Origin: Thermosynechococcus sp. CL-1 | GTDB lineage: Bacteria > Cyanobacteriota > Cyanobacteriia > Thermosynechococcales > Thermosynechococcaceae | Direction of reading: 5' to 3' | Length of the DNA stretch: 64,000 nucleotides | Assembly: GCF_008386235.1 (NCBI RefSeq) | Contig: NZ_CP040671.1 | Location: forward strand, 2,234,001-2,298,000 | In this document: positions 41,740 to 50,549 of the stretch, in pieces | Layout: each line of letters opens with the position of its first letter | Numbering within the stretch: the stretch's first letter is position 1 | Position numbers and translations under genes: made by a program | The notes under the pieces: generated by a model | Seen by the model: the letters and a program-made list of their open reading frames with translations, nothing else | Told to the model about the DNA's origin: nothing | Database searches by the model: none

Positions 41740-43692
41740 CTATGGGGCGTTGAGTACAGGGTAAAATTTCCATTCGCGATCGCCTTTGAGTTCTAAAACG
41801 TACTTGTGGTACTGCATCAGGCTCTCACGATGGCCAACACTAATGTAGTTGCGGGTGGTGCGCTGAATGTGCTCATAGACCCGTTTTTCGTTGGCTAAGT
41901 CTAGGGCGCTGGTGGCTTCGTCCAAAATGGCGTAGGGGCGGTGATTTAGCAGCAGGCGGGCGATCGCCAGTCGTTGTTGCTCCCCAAGCGACAGCACATC
42001 ATCCCACGCTAATTCCACATCGAGGCCACCGACGCGATCCGGCAAATGTGCCAAGTTGACTTCGTTAAGGGCGTGCAAAAGCACATCGTCCGGGGTCTGG
42101 CGATCGCCACTGGGGTAGAGCAGTTGGGTGCGCAACGTACCCAGCACCATATAGGGGCGTTGGGGCAAAAAGAGCACTTCATCCACGGGGGGACGAATAA
42201 TACGGCCACTGCCACTTTGCCAGAGTCCAGCGATCGCCCGCAGGAGCGAACTTTTACCCACCCCACTCGGCCCCATGATCACCACACTGTCCCCCGCCTC
42301 AAGGGCAAATGTGACATCTTCCACCAGCCGCCGTGCCAAGTTCGGTGTATCCACAGCCACGTGTTCTAGGGCAATGTAGGACTTCTCCACCAATTCAATT
42401 TGCGATTGGGGTGGCACCGGGGGAGTTGTCAGCGCCTCATCAAACTCTGCCAAACGCTCAATACCGGCAATAAAGCCCGTGAGGTTCGTAAACTGGTTCA
42501 CAATGATTGAGAGTGCCCCCAGCACCTGCGAGAAAGCAAAGCTGGCTTGGCTAATAGCACCAAAGTCAATGTCACCGGCAAAGTAGCGGGGAGCAACCAC
42601 CGCTGCCGGCACGATGATCACAAAGTAGTTATAGGCCGTCGTGAAAAAATCAAGATTTCGCTGCCAGCCAATCAAGAGGTTAAAGTTCCGCAGCACCTCG
42701 AGAAAGCGTTGACGCACCTGTACCGACTCTTGGCCTTCACCGCGATAAAAGGCAATGGACTCGGCATTATCGCGCACATGGACAAGGCCATAACGAAAGT
42801 CTGCTTCCCGTCGCAGTTGGTTAAAATTCAGCCAAATCAGGCGTTGCCCAATCAAAACGGTCACAATCGTACCGACAATGGCATAGCCAACCAAGGTCAG
42901 CGTTAGGGTTTGGGAGATACTCCAGAGAATGCCACTAAAGGCAATGAGGTCAATAATTTCGCCCAGAATGATTAGTAGAAACTGGAGTGAGGTTTGGGTA
43001 AATGAGCGGATATCCTCGGTGATCCGTTGATCAGGGTTATCAATCTCGCCTTGGTTTTCGATGGTGTAGTAGGCTCGATTCTGGAAATAGCGATCCAAAA
43101 AATGACGGGTGAGCCAATCCCGCCAGCGCAGCCCTAGATATTCGCGCACGTAGCGATAAATGACGACAATCGGCGTCCCCACCACAAAAACGCCAGCATA
43201 CACCAAGAGGAATCGCCAGTAGGTTTCAGCATTTTTCTCCGCCAGTGCCGTCTGGAAGAAGCGCCCGACAAAGCTAATGATCACGTTGAGGCCACTCACA
43301 GAGAGGGAAAGCATCAGCAGTAACCCCAAGAGTGCCCACGCTTGCCACCGAGGCAGCAGGGGTTGCCGCAGCAGCGCAAAAACGCCCAAGGGGACAATCA
43401 CCGTCCCCAGCAGAATACTACGGCTCAGGGGCTGCACCCACAGGGATTGAATCATCTCCATGAGGCCGCCAGCAATTTGTCCCATCAGTTCGGGGGCAAG
43501 GGCATTAAGGCCAAAGGTCACGGCTGCCGTCAGACCGAAGAGGAAGCCAAACATGAGGGCAATGACTAGAAAAAGCAGCAGAATAAAGATCACACTGCTG
43601 CCCCAGCGATCGCGGGGAAAGAAATAGGGTTGGGCAATCCGCAGAAACTGCCCCCAAACACGGAGATTAAAGCGATGGGTCGGCTGCGACAT
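41740..43692 (-). CDS. ABC transporter, SbmA/BacA-like permease fused to ATPase
   Basis: 650 residues from the ATG at 43692, preceded by GAGGAA at 8 bases; an earlier frame start at 43716 is weaker. About six to eight hydrophobic segments fill residues 25-395, with Y-Y-T-I-E-N-Q-G-E-I-D-N-P-D-Q-R-I-T-E-D typical of the SbmA/BacA (YddA, ABCD-like) group. The ATPase domain follows (about 440-640): G-P-S-G-V-G-K-S-S near 482-490, L-G-E-Q-Q-R signature and I-L-D-E-A-T-S-A-L-D. Relatives move peptides, vitamin B12 or long-chain acyl compounds; the substrate is not predictable. It is divergent from the PlsC gene. Confidence 0.88.
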   Translation of the reverse strand: MSQPTHRFNLRVWGQFLRIAQPYFFPRDRWGSSVIFILLLFLVIALMFGFLFGLTAAVTFGLNALAPELMGQIAGGLMEMIQSLWVQPLSRSILLGTVIVPLGVFALLRQPLLPRWQAWALLGLLLMLSLSVSGLNVIISFVGRFFQTALAEKNAETYWRFLLVYAGVFVVGTPIVVIYRYVREYLGLRWRDWLTRHFLDRYFQNRAYYTIENQGEIDNPDQRITEDIRSFTQTSLQFLLIILGEIIDLIAFSGILWSISQTLTLTLVGYAIVGTIVTVLIGQRLIWLNFNQLRREADFRYGLVHVRDNAESIAFYRGEGQESVQVRQRFLEVLRNFNLLIGWQRNLDFFTTAYNYFVIIVPAAVVAPRYFAGDIDFGAISQASFAFSQVLGALSIIVNQFTNLTGFIAGIERLAEFDEALTTPPVPPQSQIELVEKSYIALEHVAVDTPNLARRLVEDVTFALEAGDSVVIMGPSGVGKSSLLRAIAGLWQSGSGRIIRPPVDEVLFLPQRPYMVLGTLRTQLLYPSGDRQTPDDVLLHALNEVNLAHLPDRVGGLDVELAWDDVLSLGEQQRLAIARLLLNHRPYAILDEATSALDLANEKRVYEHIQRTTRNYISVGHRESLMQYHKYVLELKGDREWKFYPVLNAP

Positions 43693-43765
43693 TGGCTTGT
43701 TCCTCGACAGTGGCAAGGGGCTACAGGCCTACTATTGTAGTGGGGGCAGCTACAGAGGAGAACGG
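43693..43765. promoter_or_regulatory. Compact divergent promoter region
   Basis: 73 bases between the start codons of the SbmA-like gene and the PlsC gene. The near-palindrome CTACTATTGTAG (43729-43740) reads as TACTAT on plus and TACAAT on minus, so overlapping opposite -10 boxes are possible. Confidence 0.4.
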
Positions 43766-44431
43766 ATGCGCCATAAAAAAACGGCACCCACCACATCTCA
43801 TATCTCACCGTGGCTCTATTGGGGGTTGTGGCCAATTCATCGCCTATTTTTGCCCCTTTACTTTTCGCGGATTACGATTGTCGGTCGCGAGCAGTTGCCC
43901 AAGGAGGGTCATTTCTTGCTTGCCCCCAAGCACTGTAGCCGTTGGGATCCGGTGATTTTGCCCTTGGTGTGGCCTTATCCGCTACGCTTTATGACCAATG
44001 CGATCGAGTTTGGCGGGGTGCAGGGCTGGTTTATCCGTCGTCTGGGTGCCTTTGCTGTGAACCTCAACCGTCCTCAGCCCAGTAGTTTGCGCCATGTGCT
44101 GGAGATTCTCAATGCAGGTCAGCCCCTAGTGATCTTTCCCGAGGGTGGGATTGTGCCGGATCAGGTAGTACGTCCCCTGAAGCCCGGTCTTGCCCGTCTT
44201 GTCTTGCAGGCCGATCGCCCCCTGCCGATTTTTCCCGTTGGTATTGCCTACGACCCAAAGCCGCAGTTTCGTGCGCGGGTAGCCCTTTGGATTGGAGCGC
44301 CCCTGTGGACGCCCGCTGAGCGCGAGGGCAACCTCAAACAACAGGCTATGGAATTAACGCAGCAACTGGAAGCAGCCTTACATGCAGCCGTGCTTGAGGC
44401 CCGCAAATGTGCGCGATCGCAGGGCGAGTAG
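43766..44431 (+). CDS. PlsC-family acyltransferase (1-acylglycerol-3-phosphate acyltransferase-like)
   Basis: 221 residues from the ATG at 43766, with GAGGAG 5 bases upstream; a longer frame to 43697 has no such site. The H-x4-D motif is K-H-C-S-R-W-D (about 61-67), the second motif region is N-L-N-R-P near 103-107, and F-P-E-G-G near 128-132 replaces the common F-P-E-G-T. It probably acylates lysophosphatidate, but the lysine for asparagine before the catalytic His and the G for T in the third motif leave room for another acceptor. Confidence 0.85.
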   Translation: MRHKKTAPTTSHISPWLYWGLWPIHRLFLPLYFSRITIVGREQLPKEGHFLLAPKHCSRWDPVILPLVWPYPLRFMTNAIEFGGVQGWFIRRLGAFAVNLNRPQPSSLRHVLEILNAGQPLVIFPEGGIVPDQVVRPLKPGLARLVLQADRPLPIFPVGIAYDPKPQFRARVALWIGAPLWTPAEREGNLKQQAMELTQQLEAALHAAVLEARKCARSQGE

Positions 44432-44915
44432 AGCTACTTTGTCACTAATCACGCAATTGGCCTAGATCAAGAGAATTTTGTAGAATAAAGACAAGATTGA
44501 ACAAGTCCTCAAAAGCCTCAATCTTGATATTTTCCAAGCTTTGAGCGAGCGATCGCCCATCAATAGGGGTGTACTTAAAGACTCTTTATTAAGTTAGGCA
44601 ACGTTGCGAAACAACCACCAATCCTAAAAGTTAATTAAGACAGCGGGCAAATTGTGCCTCTGCTTTTATGCTGAAATTATAGTTTTACCAAGCGCAGCAC
44701 TGTACTGCTCTTTTCCCAAGAATGGAGCACGTTCAAAATGGCTACATAACAGATGTACCCCCTAGGCCGTAGGCAAGATGTAGAGAGCAATTGAAAACGG
44801 AGTTTTTGTTACCGGGATACTTTCTTAAGCGATTAAAATTTTAGCGAATTCTTAGAGAGGTGCTCTTCAACCCTATAAACGCTATCTCAAGCGATCTATT
44901 GTCACCGAGGTTCCA
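44432..44915. other. Intergenic leader of pflA with a hairpin
   Basis: 484 bases with no supported gene. CAAGATTGA (44492-44500) and TCAATCTTG (44518-44526) are perfect complements round a 17-base loop, 60 bases after the acyltransferase stop; ATATTTT follows, so it may act as a terminator. The 300 bases before pflA are A/T-rich and probably hold its promoter, but no FNR- or NtcA-type site is clear. Confidence 0.5.
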
Positions 44916-45680
44916 ATGATGGTTTCTACACTCCCTGAAAAACAACCCGAAAAACAAAAGGTGACAGGTTACATTCACTCCGTTGAAACCTGTGGCACAG
45001 TCGACGGCCCTGGTATCCGCTATGTGATTTTTACCCAAGGGTGTCCGCTGCGCTGTCTGTACTGCCACAATCCCGACTGTCGTGAACCCCATCAGGGCAA
45101 GCTCGTAACCGTGGATGAACTGATTGCCGATATTCAGCGCTACCAATCCTATCTGCGCCAAGGGGGCGTAACAGCCAGCGGCGGTGAACCCCTGATGCAG
45201 CCAGAATTTGTCCGCGAAATTTTTGAGCGTTGTCACGAGTTGGGATTGCACACTGCCCTAGATACCTCAGGTTATGTGGTTTTGGAGGCGGCCAAGCCGG
45301 TGGTGGCGGCAACGGATCTGGTGTTGCTCGACATTAAATCCTTTCTGCCCGAGACCTATCGGCGGGTCACCAGTGTCACGATTACCCCCACCTTGGAGTT
45401 GGCCAAGTACCTAGATGAGATCCATAAACCGACGTGGATCCGCTTTGTCTTGGTACCGGGGCTGACGGATGATCCCGAAAATATCCGGGGATTGGCGCAA
45501 TTTGTGGCGGGTCTGCGTAACGTGGAGAAAGTGGAGGTGTTGCCCTTTCACAAAATGGGGGAATACAAATGGCAGCAATTAGGGCTGCCCTATGAACTGT
45601 TTGATACGCCGGCGGCGAGTCCAGAGGATGTCCAGCGGGCGATCGCCCTCTTCCGTGAATACGATCTCAACGTTCATTAA
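44916..45680 (+). CDS. pflA: Pyruvate formate-lyase activating enzyme (radical SAM)
   Basis: 254 residues; ATGs at 44916 and 44919 are both possible. The radical SAM cluster is C43-P-L-R-C47-L-Y-C50, preceded by G-T-V-D-G-P-G-I-R-Y-V-I-F near 27-39. T-A-S-G-G-E-P near 86-92 is the SAM-binding motif. The enzyme makes the glycyl radical on PflB. It is 39 bases upstream of adhE on the same strand. The lyase gene itself is not in this window, so its target must be elsewhere or different. Confidence 0.92.
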   Translation: MMVSTLPEKQPEKQKVTGYIHSVETCGTVDGPGIRYVIFTQGCPLRCLYCHNPDCREPHQGKLVTVDELIADIQRYQSYLRQGGVTASGGEPLMQPEFVREIFERCHELGLHTALDTSGYVVLEAAKPVVAATDLVLLDIKSFLPETYRRVTSVTITPTLELAKYLDEIHKPTWIRFVLVPGLTDDPENIRGLAQFVAGLRNVEKVEVLPFHKMGEYKWQQLGLPYELFDTPAASPEDVQRAIALFREYDLNVH

Positions 45681-45719
45681 CTTGCCCATTTAAGAAATTT
45701 CTTTCCTAAGGAGTCGCCC

Positions 45720-48377
45720 ATGACTGCCCAAGCCTTAACTCATTCTCAACCCGTTCAAACCATTGCCGATCTCGAAGCACTCATTGAGCGCGTCCAAAGG
45801 GCACAAACCCAGTATGCCCAGTTTACCCAAGAGCAGGTGGATCACATTTTCCACCAAGCGGCCATGGCGGCCAACCAAGCGCGGATTCCCCTTGCCAAAC
45901 AAGCCGTTGCCGAAACGGGCATGGGGGTTGTCGAAGATAAAGTCATTAAAAATCACTTTGCCTCGGAATATATCTACAACAAGTACAAACATGAGAAAAC
46001 CTGCGGCGTAATTGAGGATGATCCCATTTTTGGCATCCAAAAAATTGCTGAACCCGTGGGGATCATTGCTGGTGTGGTGCCGGTGACGAACCCAACTTCG
46101 ACGACCATCTTTAAGGCATTGATTGCCCTGAAAACCCGCAATGGCATTGTCTTTTCGCCCCATCCCCGAGCCAAGGGCTGTACGGTGGCCGCAGCCAAGG
46201 TGGTGTTGGATGCAGCGGTTGCTGCCGGGGCGCCCCCAGATATTATTGGCTGGATTGATGAACCCACCATTGAACTCTCCCAAGCCCTGATGCAGCACCC
46301 CCAAATTAAATTGATTTTGGCTACAGGAGGGCCGGGCATGGTGAAGGCGGCCTATTCCTCTGGCCATCCGGCGATCGGGGTCGGGGCGGGGAATACCCCA
46401 GTGCTCATTGATGCCACAGCCGATATTCCCACAGCAGTGAGTTCGATTCTCCTGAGTAAGGCCTTTGACAATGGCATGATCTGTGCCTCGGAGCAGGCGG
46501 TGATTGTTGTTGATGAGATCTATGATGCGGTCAAGGCCGAGTTTCAACGGCGGGGGGGCTACATTCTCTCCCCTGAGGAACGGCAGCGGGTGGCACAACT
46601 GCTCCTGAAAGATGGTCGTCTCAATGCCGCCATTGTTGGTCAATCGGCAGCCACCATTGCTGCAATGGCCAATATCCAAGTGCCGCCCGAGACGCGGGTA
46701 CTCATTGGCGAAGTGAGTGAAGTCGGGTCGCAGGAGCCATTTTCCTATGAGAAACTCTGTCCGGTATTGGCCTTGTATCGGGCACCCCAGTTCCACAAAG
46801 GGGTGGAGATTGCCGCACAGTTGGTGAATTTTGGCGGCATGGGGCATACCTCTGTGCTCTACACCGATCCCCGCAATCAAGATGATATTGCCTATTTCAA
46901 ATACCGCATGCAAACGGCGCGGGTTCTGATTAATACACCTTCTTCCCAAGGGGCGATCGGGGATCTCTACAACTTCAAGTTGGATCCCTCGCTGACCTTG
47001 GGGTGTGGTACGTGGGGCGGTAATGTCACGTCGGAAAATGTCGGTCCCCATCACCTGTTGAATATCAAAACGGTGAGCGATCGCCGCGAAAATATGCTCT
47101 GGTTCCGCGTGCCGCCGAAAATTTACTTCAAACCCGGCTGCCTACCCATTGCCCTGCGGGATCTGGAAGGGAAAAAACGCGCCTTCCTCGTCACCGATAA
47201 ACCCCTCTTTGACTTGGGCATCACTGACCCGATTGTGCACACCCTCGAAGAACTGGGCATCAAGCACGACATCTTCCATGAAGTGGAGCCAGACCCGACC
47301 CTGAGTACGGTGAATCGCGGCCTAGAACTGCTGCGAGACTATCAGCCCGATGTGATTATTGCCGTGGGGGGTGGCTCACCCATGGATGCGGCCAAGGTGA
47401 TGTGGCTGTTGTACGAGCATCCCGAAGTAGAGTTTGACGGCCTAGCCATGCGCTTCATGGATATTCGCAAGCGGGTGTACCAACTGCCCCCCTTGGGTCA
47501 AAAAGCCATGATGGTGGCAATTCCCACGACCTCGGGGACGGGTTCCGAAGTGACGCCCTTTGCAGTGGTTACCGACGATCGCGTGGGGATTAAATACCCC
47601 TTGGCGGACTATGCCCTCACGCCCACCATGGCGATTGTGGATCCCGACTTGGTGCTGCACATGCCCAAGAAACTCACGGCCTATGGCGGCATTGATGCCC
47701 TAACCCATGCCTTGGAGTCCTATGTATCGGTGCTCTCGACGGAGTTTACTGAGGGACTGGCATTGGAGGCAATCAAACTGCTGTTTACGTACTTACCCCG
47801 TGCCTATCGCTTGGGGGCGGCTGACCCAGAAGCTCGCGAGAAAGTTCACTATGCCGCCACGATCGCCGGCATGGCCTTTGCGAATGCCTTCTTGGGGGTT
47901 TGCCACTCGATGGCCCACAAACTTGGCTCCACCTTCCATTTGCCCCACGGCCTTGCCAATGCGCTGATGATTTGCCATGTCATCCGCTATAACGCCACGG
48001 ATGCCCCTCTGAAACAGGCAATCTTTCCACAGTACAAGTATCCACAAGCCAAGGAACGCTATGCCCAAATTGCCGACTTTCTTGAATTGGGTGGTAGCAC
48101 TCCAGAGGAAAAAGTGGAGCGCCTGATTGCCGCCATTGAAGACCTGAAGGCGCAGTTAGAGATTCCAGCCACCATTAAGGAAGCCCTCAACAGTGAGGAT
48201 CAAGCCTTCTATGAACAGGTGCAAAGCATGGCCGAACTCGCCTTTGACGATCAGTGCACGGGGGCAAATCCTCGCTATCCGCTGATTCAGGACCTGAAGG
48301 AGTTGTATATCCTTGCCTATATGGGGTGTCGGCGGGATGCGGCAGCCTACCATCCAGCGGAAGCAACGTCGAGTTGA
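45720..48377 (+). CDS. adhE: Bifunctional aldehyde-alcohol dehydrogenase
   Basis: 885 residues; AAGGAG lies 6-8 bases before the ATG. The N-terminal CoA-acylating aldehyde dehydrogenase (about 1-430) has catalytic cysteine in N-G-M-I-C-A-S-E near 250-257. The C-terminal iron alcohol dehydrogenase (about 460-885) has G-G-G-S-P-M-D-A near 550-557, H-A-L-E-S near 662 and the iron histidines in G-V-C-H-S-M-A-H-K and L-P-H-G-L-A. It reduces acetyl-CoA to ethanol with two NADH; such enzymes form spirosome filaments. It serves dark anoxic fermentation with PflA. Its stop overlaps the next start by one base. Confidence 0.96.
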   Translation: MTAQALTHSQPVQTIADLEALIERVQRAQTQYAQFTQEQVDHIFHQAAMAANQARIPLAKQAVAETGMGVVEDKVIKNHFASEYIYNKYKHEKTCGVIEDDPIFGIQKIAEPVGIIAGVVPVTNPTSTTIFKALIALKTRNGIVFSPHPRAKGCTVAAAKVVLDAAVAAGAPPDIIGWIDEPTIELSQALMQHPQIKLILATGGPGMVKAAYSSGHPAIGVGAGNTPVLIDATADIPTAVSSILLSKAFDNGMICASEQAVIVVDEIYDAVKAEFQRRGGYILSPEERQRVAQLLLKDGRLNAAIVGQSAATIAAMANIQVPPETRVLIGEVSEVGSQEPFSYEKLCPVLALYRAPQFHKGVEIAAQLVNFGGMGHTSVLYTDPRNQDDIAYFKYRMQTARVLINTPSSQGAIGDLYNFKLDPSLTLGCGTWGGNVTSENVGPHHLLNIKTVSDRRENMLWFRVPPKIYFKPGCLPIALRDLEGKKRAFLVTDKPLFDLGITDPIVHTLEELGIKHDIFHEVEPDPTLSTVNRGLELLRDYQPDVIIAVGGGSPMDAAKVMWLLYEHPEVEFDGLAMRFMDIRKRVYQLPPLGQKAMMVAIPTTSGTGSEVTPFAVVTDDRVGIKYPLADYALTPTMAIVDPDLVLHMPKKLTAYGGIDALTHALESYVSVLSTEFTEGLALEAIKLLFTYLPRAYRLGAADPEAREKVHYAATIAGMAFANAFLGVCHSMAHKLGSTFHLPHGLANALMICHVIRYNATDAPLKQAIFPQYKYPQAKERYAQIADFLELGGSTPEEKVERLIAAIEDLKAQLEIPATIKEALNSEDQAFYEQVQSMAELAFDDQCTGANPRYPLIQDLKELYILAYMGCRRDAAAYHPAEATSS

Positions 48378-49078
48378 TGTGGCGTTATCTGCCCCCCTTG
48401 GCAGCACCGGGGAGGGTGCAAATGGCGGTGGATCGGTGGTTGTGGCAGTCTAGCGATCGCCCCTGTCTGCGGTTTTACAATTGGTCACCGCCCGCCATCT
48501 CCCTTGGCTATAGTCAGCGGCAAATTCCAGAGCACTGGCAACACCTGCACTGGCAGGGGCAACCCATCGAACTGGTGCAGCGACCCACGGGGGGGCGGGC
48601 TGTTTTGCACCAAGGGGATCTCACCTACAGTCTAGTGGTGTGGGGGTTGGGGCAACGGCGGCGACAGGTTTATACCGATCTGTGTCAATTCCTGAGGGTA
48701 GGGTTTGAGCGCCTAGGATGGCCTCTGCAGTTGGGACAAGACTCCTATTCCTCTCAAGCACCGATCAATTGCTTTGCCCAAGCCACCGTGGCCGATTTGG
48801 TTTTACCTACGGGCGAGAAAGTCATTGGTAGTGCCCAAGCTTGGCGGGGCGATCGCGTCCTGCAACATGGTTCAATTGTCCTGACCCCTGACCTCGATCT
48901 ATGGCAGCAGGTATTTGGCAGTGTTCCCCATCGGCAGTCCCTTCCCCCTTTAGAGGTGGTGCAAACGGCTCTCTTGGACGCCTTTGAGGCGCAGTGGCAA
49001 GTGAAACTGACCCCGGAACCCTTGAGCGATCGCGAGTGGCAAGAGATTAATGCAGAAATTAACAAAGTATCAAACTAG
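48377..49078 (+). CDS. Lipoate/biotin protein ligase family protein
   Basis: 233 residues from the ATG at 48377, whose A is the last base of the adhE stop (TGATG); a longer frame to 48254 lies inside adhE. The LplA/BPL fold is shown by L-R-F-Y-N-W-S-P-P-A-I-S-L-G-Y-S-Q near 31-47, R-P-T-G-G-R-A-V-L-H near 69-78, and K-V-I-G-S-A-Q-A-W near 148-156. It probably attaches lipoate or octanoate to 2-oxoacid dehydrogenase or glycine cleavage proteins. Coupling to adhE suggests use under fermentative conditions, but this is inference. Biotin ligase is less likely. Confidence 0.83.
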   Translation: MWRYLPPLAAPGRVQMAVDRWLWQSSDRPCLRFYNWSPPAISLGYSQRQIPEHWQHLHWQGQPIELVQRPTGGRAVLHQGDLTYSLVVWGLGQRRRQVYTDLCQFLRVGFERLGWPLQLGQDSYSSQAPINCFAQATVADLVLPTGEKVIGSAQAWRGDRVLQHGSIVLTPDLDLWQQVFGSVPHRQSLPPLEVVQTALLDAFEAQWQVKLTPEPLSDREWQEINAEINKVSN

Positions 49079-49131
49079 GGCTGTGGCTTCCCCCTCTAGG
49101 TTATGATTGGCTTGTTGTCTTGGGGATTCAC

Positions 49132-49632
49132 ATGGCACGCTGGCTGACTGCGCTTGTTTTAGCCCTGACGCTTCTCATTACCGGTTGCGCTCCTACCCCG
49201 CCCTCTCCCTATGAGCAGGTGCAACAGGAAAGCACCCAGCGTAATGCACCCCCGGCAGTGAGTCGTGAAGCCACCCAAGGCAGTGAATTTAATCGCTTCT
49301 TTCCGCCCGAGGGGAATGGCTTTGAGCGCATCTATGTCCAAGAGAAAAAGGGCTTTGCCGAGGCTAAGCTGAAAAAAGATGGCAAAGAACTGGCGATGCT
49401 GGCCATTTCCGATACGATTAGCACCCCTGAGGCTGCCGCCAAGTTTCAAAACAGTACGATGCAGATTGCCGGCTATCCAGCAGTAGAGGTGGGAACCACA
49501 CAAACGGCCATTTTGGTGGCCAACCGCTATCAGGTGAAGGTACTCTCCCGTGATCCCAGCTTTACTGCCAGCGATCGCCGCGAATGGATTGAAAAATTTG
49601 ATCTTGCTGGTTTAGCCCAACTTGCCCCCTAA
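49132..49632 (+). CDS. Lipoprotein of unknown function
   Basis: 166 residues from the ATG at 49132; a TTG 12 bases earlier is in frame but less likely. The signal peptide ends in a lipobox L-I-T-G-C (cysteine near residue 19), so it should be lipidated on a membrane surface. The mature part has F-F-P-P-E-G-N-G-F-E-R-I-Y-V-Q-E-K-K-G-F-A-E-A near 56-78 and a C-terminal R-Y-Q-V-K-V-L-S region. I recognise it only as a conserved cyanobacterial protein. It is followed 10 bases later by the next gene, probably in one unit. Confidence 0.75.
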   Translation: MARWLTALVLALTLLITGCAPTPPSPYEQVQQESTQRNAPPAVSREATQGSEFNRFFPPEGNGFERIYVQEKKGFAEAKLKKDGKELAMLAISDTISTPEAAAKFQNSTMQIAGYPAVEVGTTQTAILVANRYQVKVLSRDPSFTASDRREWIEKFDLAGLAQLAP

Positions 49633-49642
49633 GGAGACCACC

Positions 49643-50530
49643 GTGAGCGAAGCTATCTACAAAATTGTTGATCAACTCCCCACTGGGGGCATCACCGTTA
49701 TGGCCCTCAAGTCCTTGGATTTCATCATTCCCGGCCAGTGGCAAAATATCGTTGGTTTTGATAACACAATCCGCCATGTGACTGGGGAAACGGATCCTGC
49801 CTTGATTCGCCAAATTGGCGATCGCGCCGTGCGGCTCTTTAATGACAAATCCCAAGGCTATCAGCGGGCACTGTGGCTCTATCAAACCGTGGACAACACC
49901 GATGCTCTCTTAGGAGCGGCTGCCCTTGCCAACAAAGTGGGCGAGAAAATTTCCTTCCTCGGCTTCTTGGATAAAATGACGCCCAAGCCAGAGCGGGCGC
50001 AGTCCATTGACCTCAGCATTAAGCTGATTGTGGAAATTCTGGCCTTTTGTCAAATCAATGGCATTCCCGGTGATAGCCTCGGCGACTTCCTGCGTGCCCT
50101 TGCCGACTACAGTGGTGAATCCCTGATGCGGATGGCCGCCCTCATCTGCTTTGATGGCCTGATTCCCCTAGGGCCTGACTTTCTTCTCAAATGCTTGGGC
50201 ACACTGCAAAGCTTGCAACCCAATGATCTCCAGGAAAACCCCACCTTCAAAGCAATTAGCAGTGTCGTGCCGGGGGGCAATCCCAGCGGTCAATTGGGCT
50301 TTATTGTCGAAAGTTTTAATGCCGTGCAGGGGTGGATGCATCAATTTGTCAGCAGCCACGAGTTAACGCCGCAAAAGGTGATCAATAGTCTGCAAAGCTT
50401 TATTGAACTCTCGAAGGATAACCTCGACTACTTGGGAGCCTTTTTGGACATGAGCACCAACTACTACTACCATACGGGCGTTCAGACCCTAGCTCGTCGC
50501 CTGATTGAGCGAGCAGTTGCTGAGATTTAA
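49643..50530 (+). CDS. Conserved cyanobacterial protein of unknown function
   Basis: 295 residues from the GTG at 49643; AAGGAG ends 6 bases before, whereas the earlier in-frame TTG (49622) lies inside the lipoprotein gene. The protein is helical and soluble, with G-G-I-T-V-M-A-L-K-S-L-D-F near 15-27 and I-P-G-Q-W near 29-33. No catalytic motif is seen. Residues about 70-290 read as regular helix pairs of 35-45 residues, like a helical-repeat scaffold, but no family is recognised. It is cotranscribed with the lipoprotein gene and convergent with nadA. Confidence 0.75.
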   Translation: MSEAIYKIVDQLPTGGITVMALKSLDFIIPGQWQNIVGFDNTIRHVTGETDPALIRQIGDRAVRLFNDKSQGYQRALWLYQTVDNTDALLGAAALANKVGEKISFLGFLDKMTPKPERAQSIDLSIKLIVEILAFCQINGIPGDSLGDFLRALADYSGESLMRMAALICFDGLIPLGPDFLLKCLGTLQSLQPNDLQENPTFKAISSVVPGGNPSGQLGFIVESFNAVQGWMHQFVSSHELTPQKVINSLQSFIELSKDNLDYLGAFLDMSTNYYYHTGVQTLARRLIERAVAEI

Positions 50531-50549
50531 GGGAGCTGACACCCTTGGT

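Noticed and set aside
44700-44780. Short plus-strand frame starting at the ATG near 44722 as a small photosystem or cytochrome subunit
   Set aside because: It stops after 16 codons and does not resemble PetN, PsbM or other known small subunits.
45735-47054. 439-codon frame antisense to adhE
   Set aside because: AdhE is unmistakable on the other strand; the antisense frame has no domain and odd composition (His, Asn, Gly).
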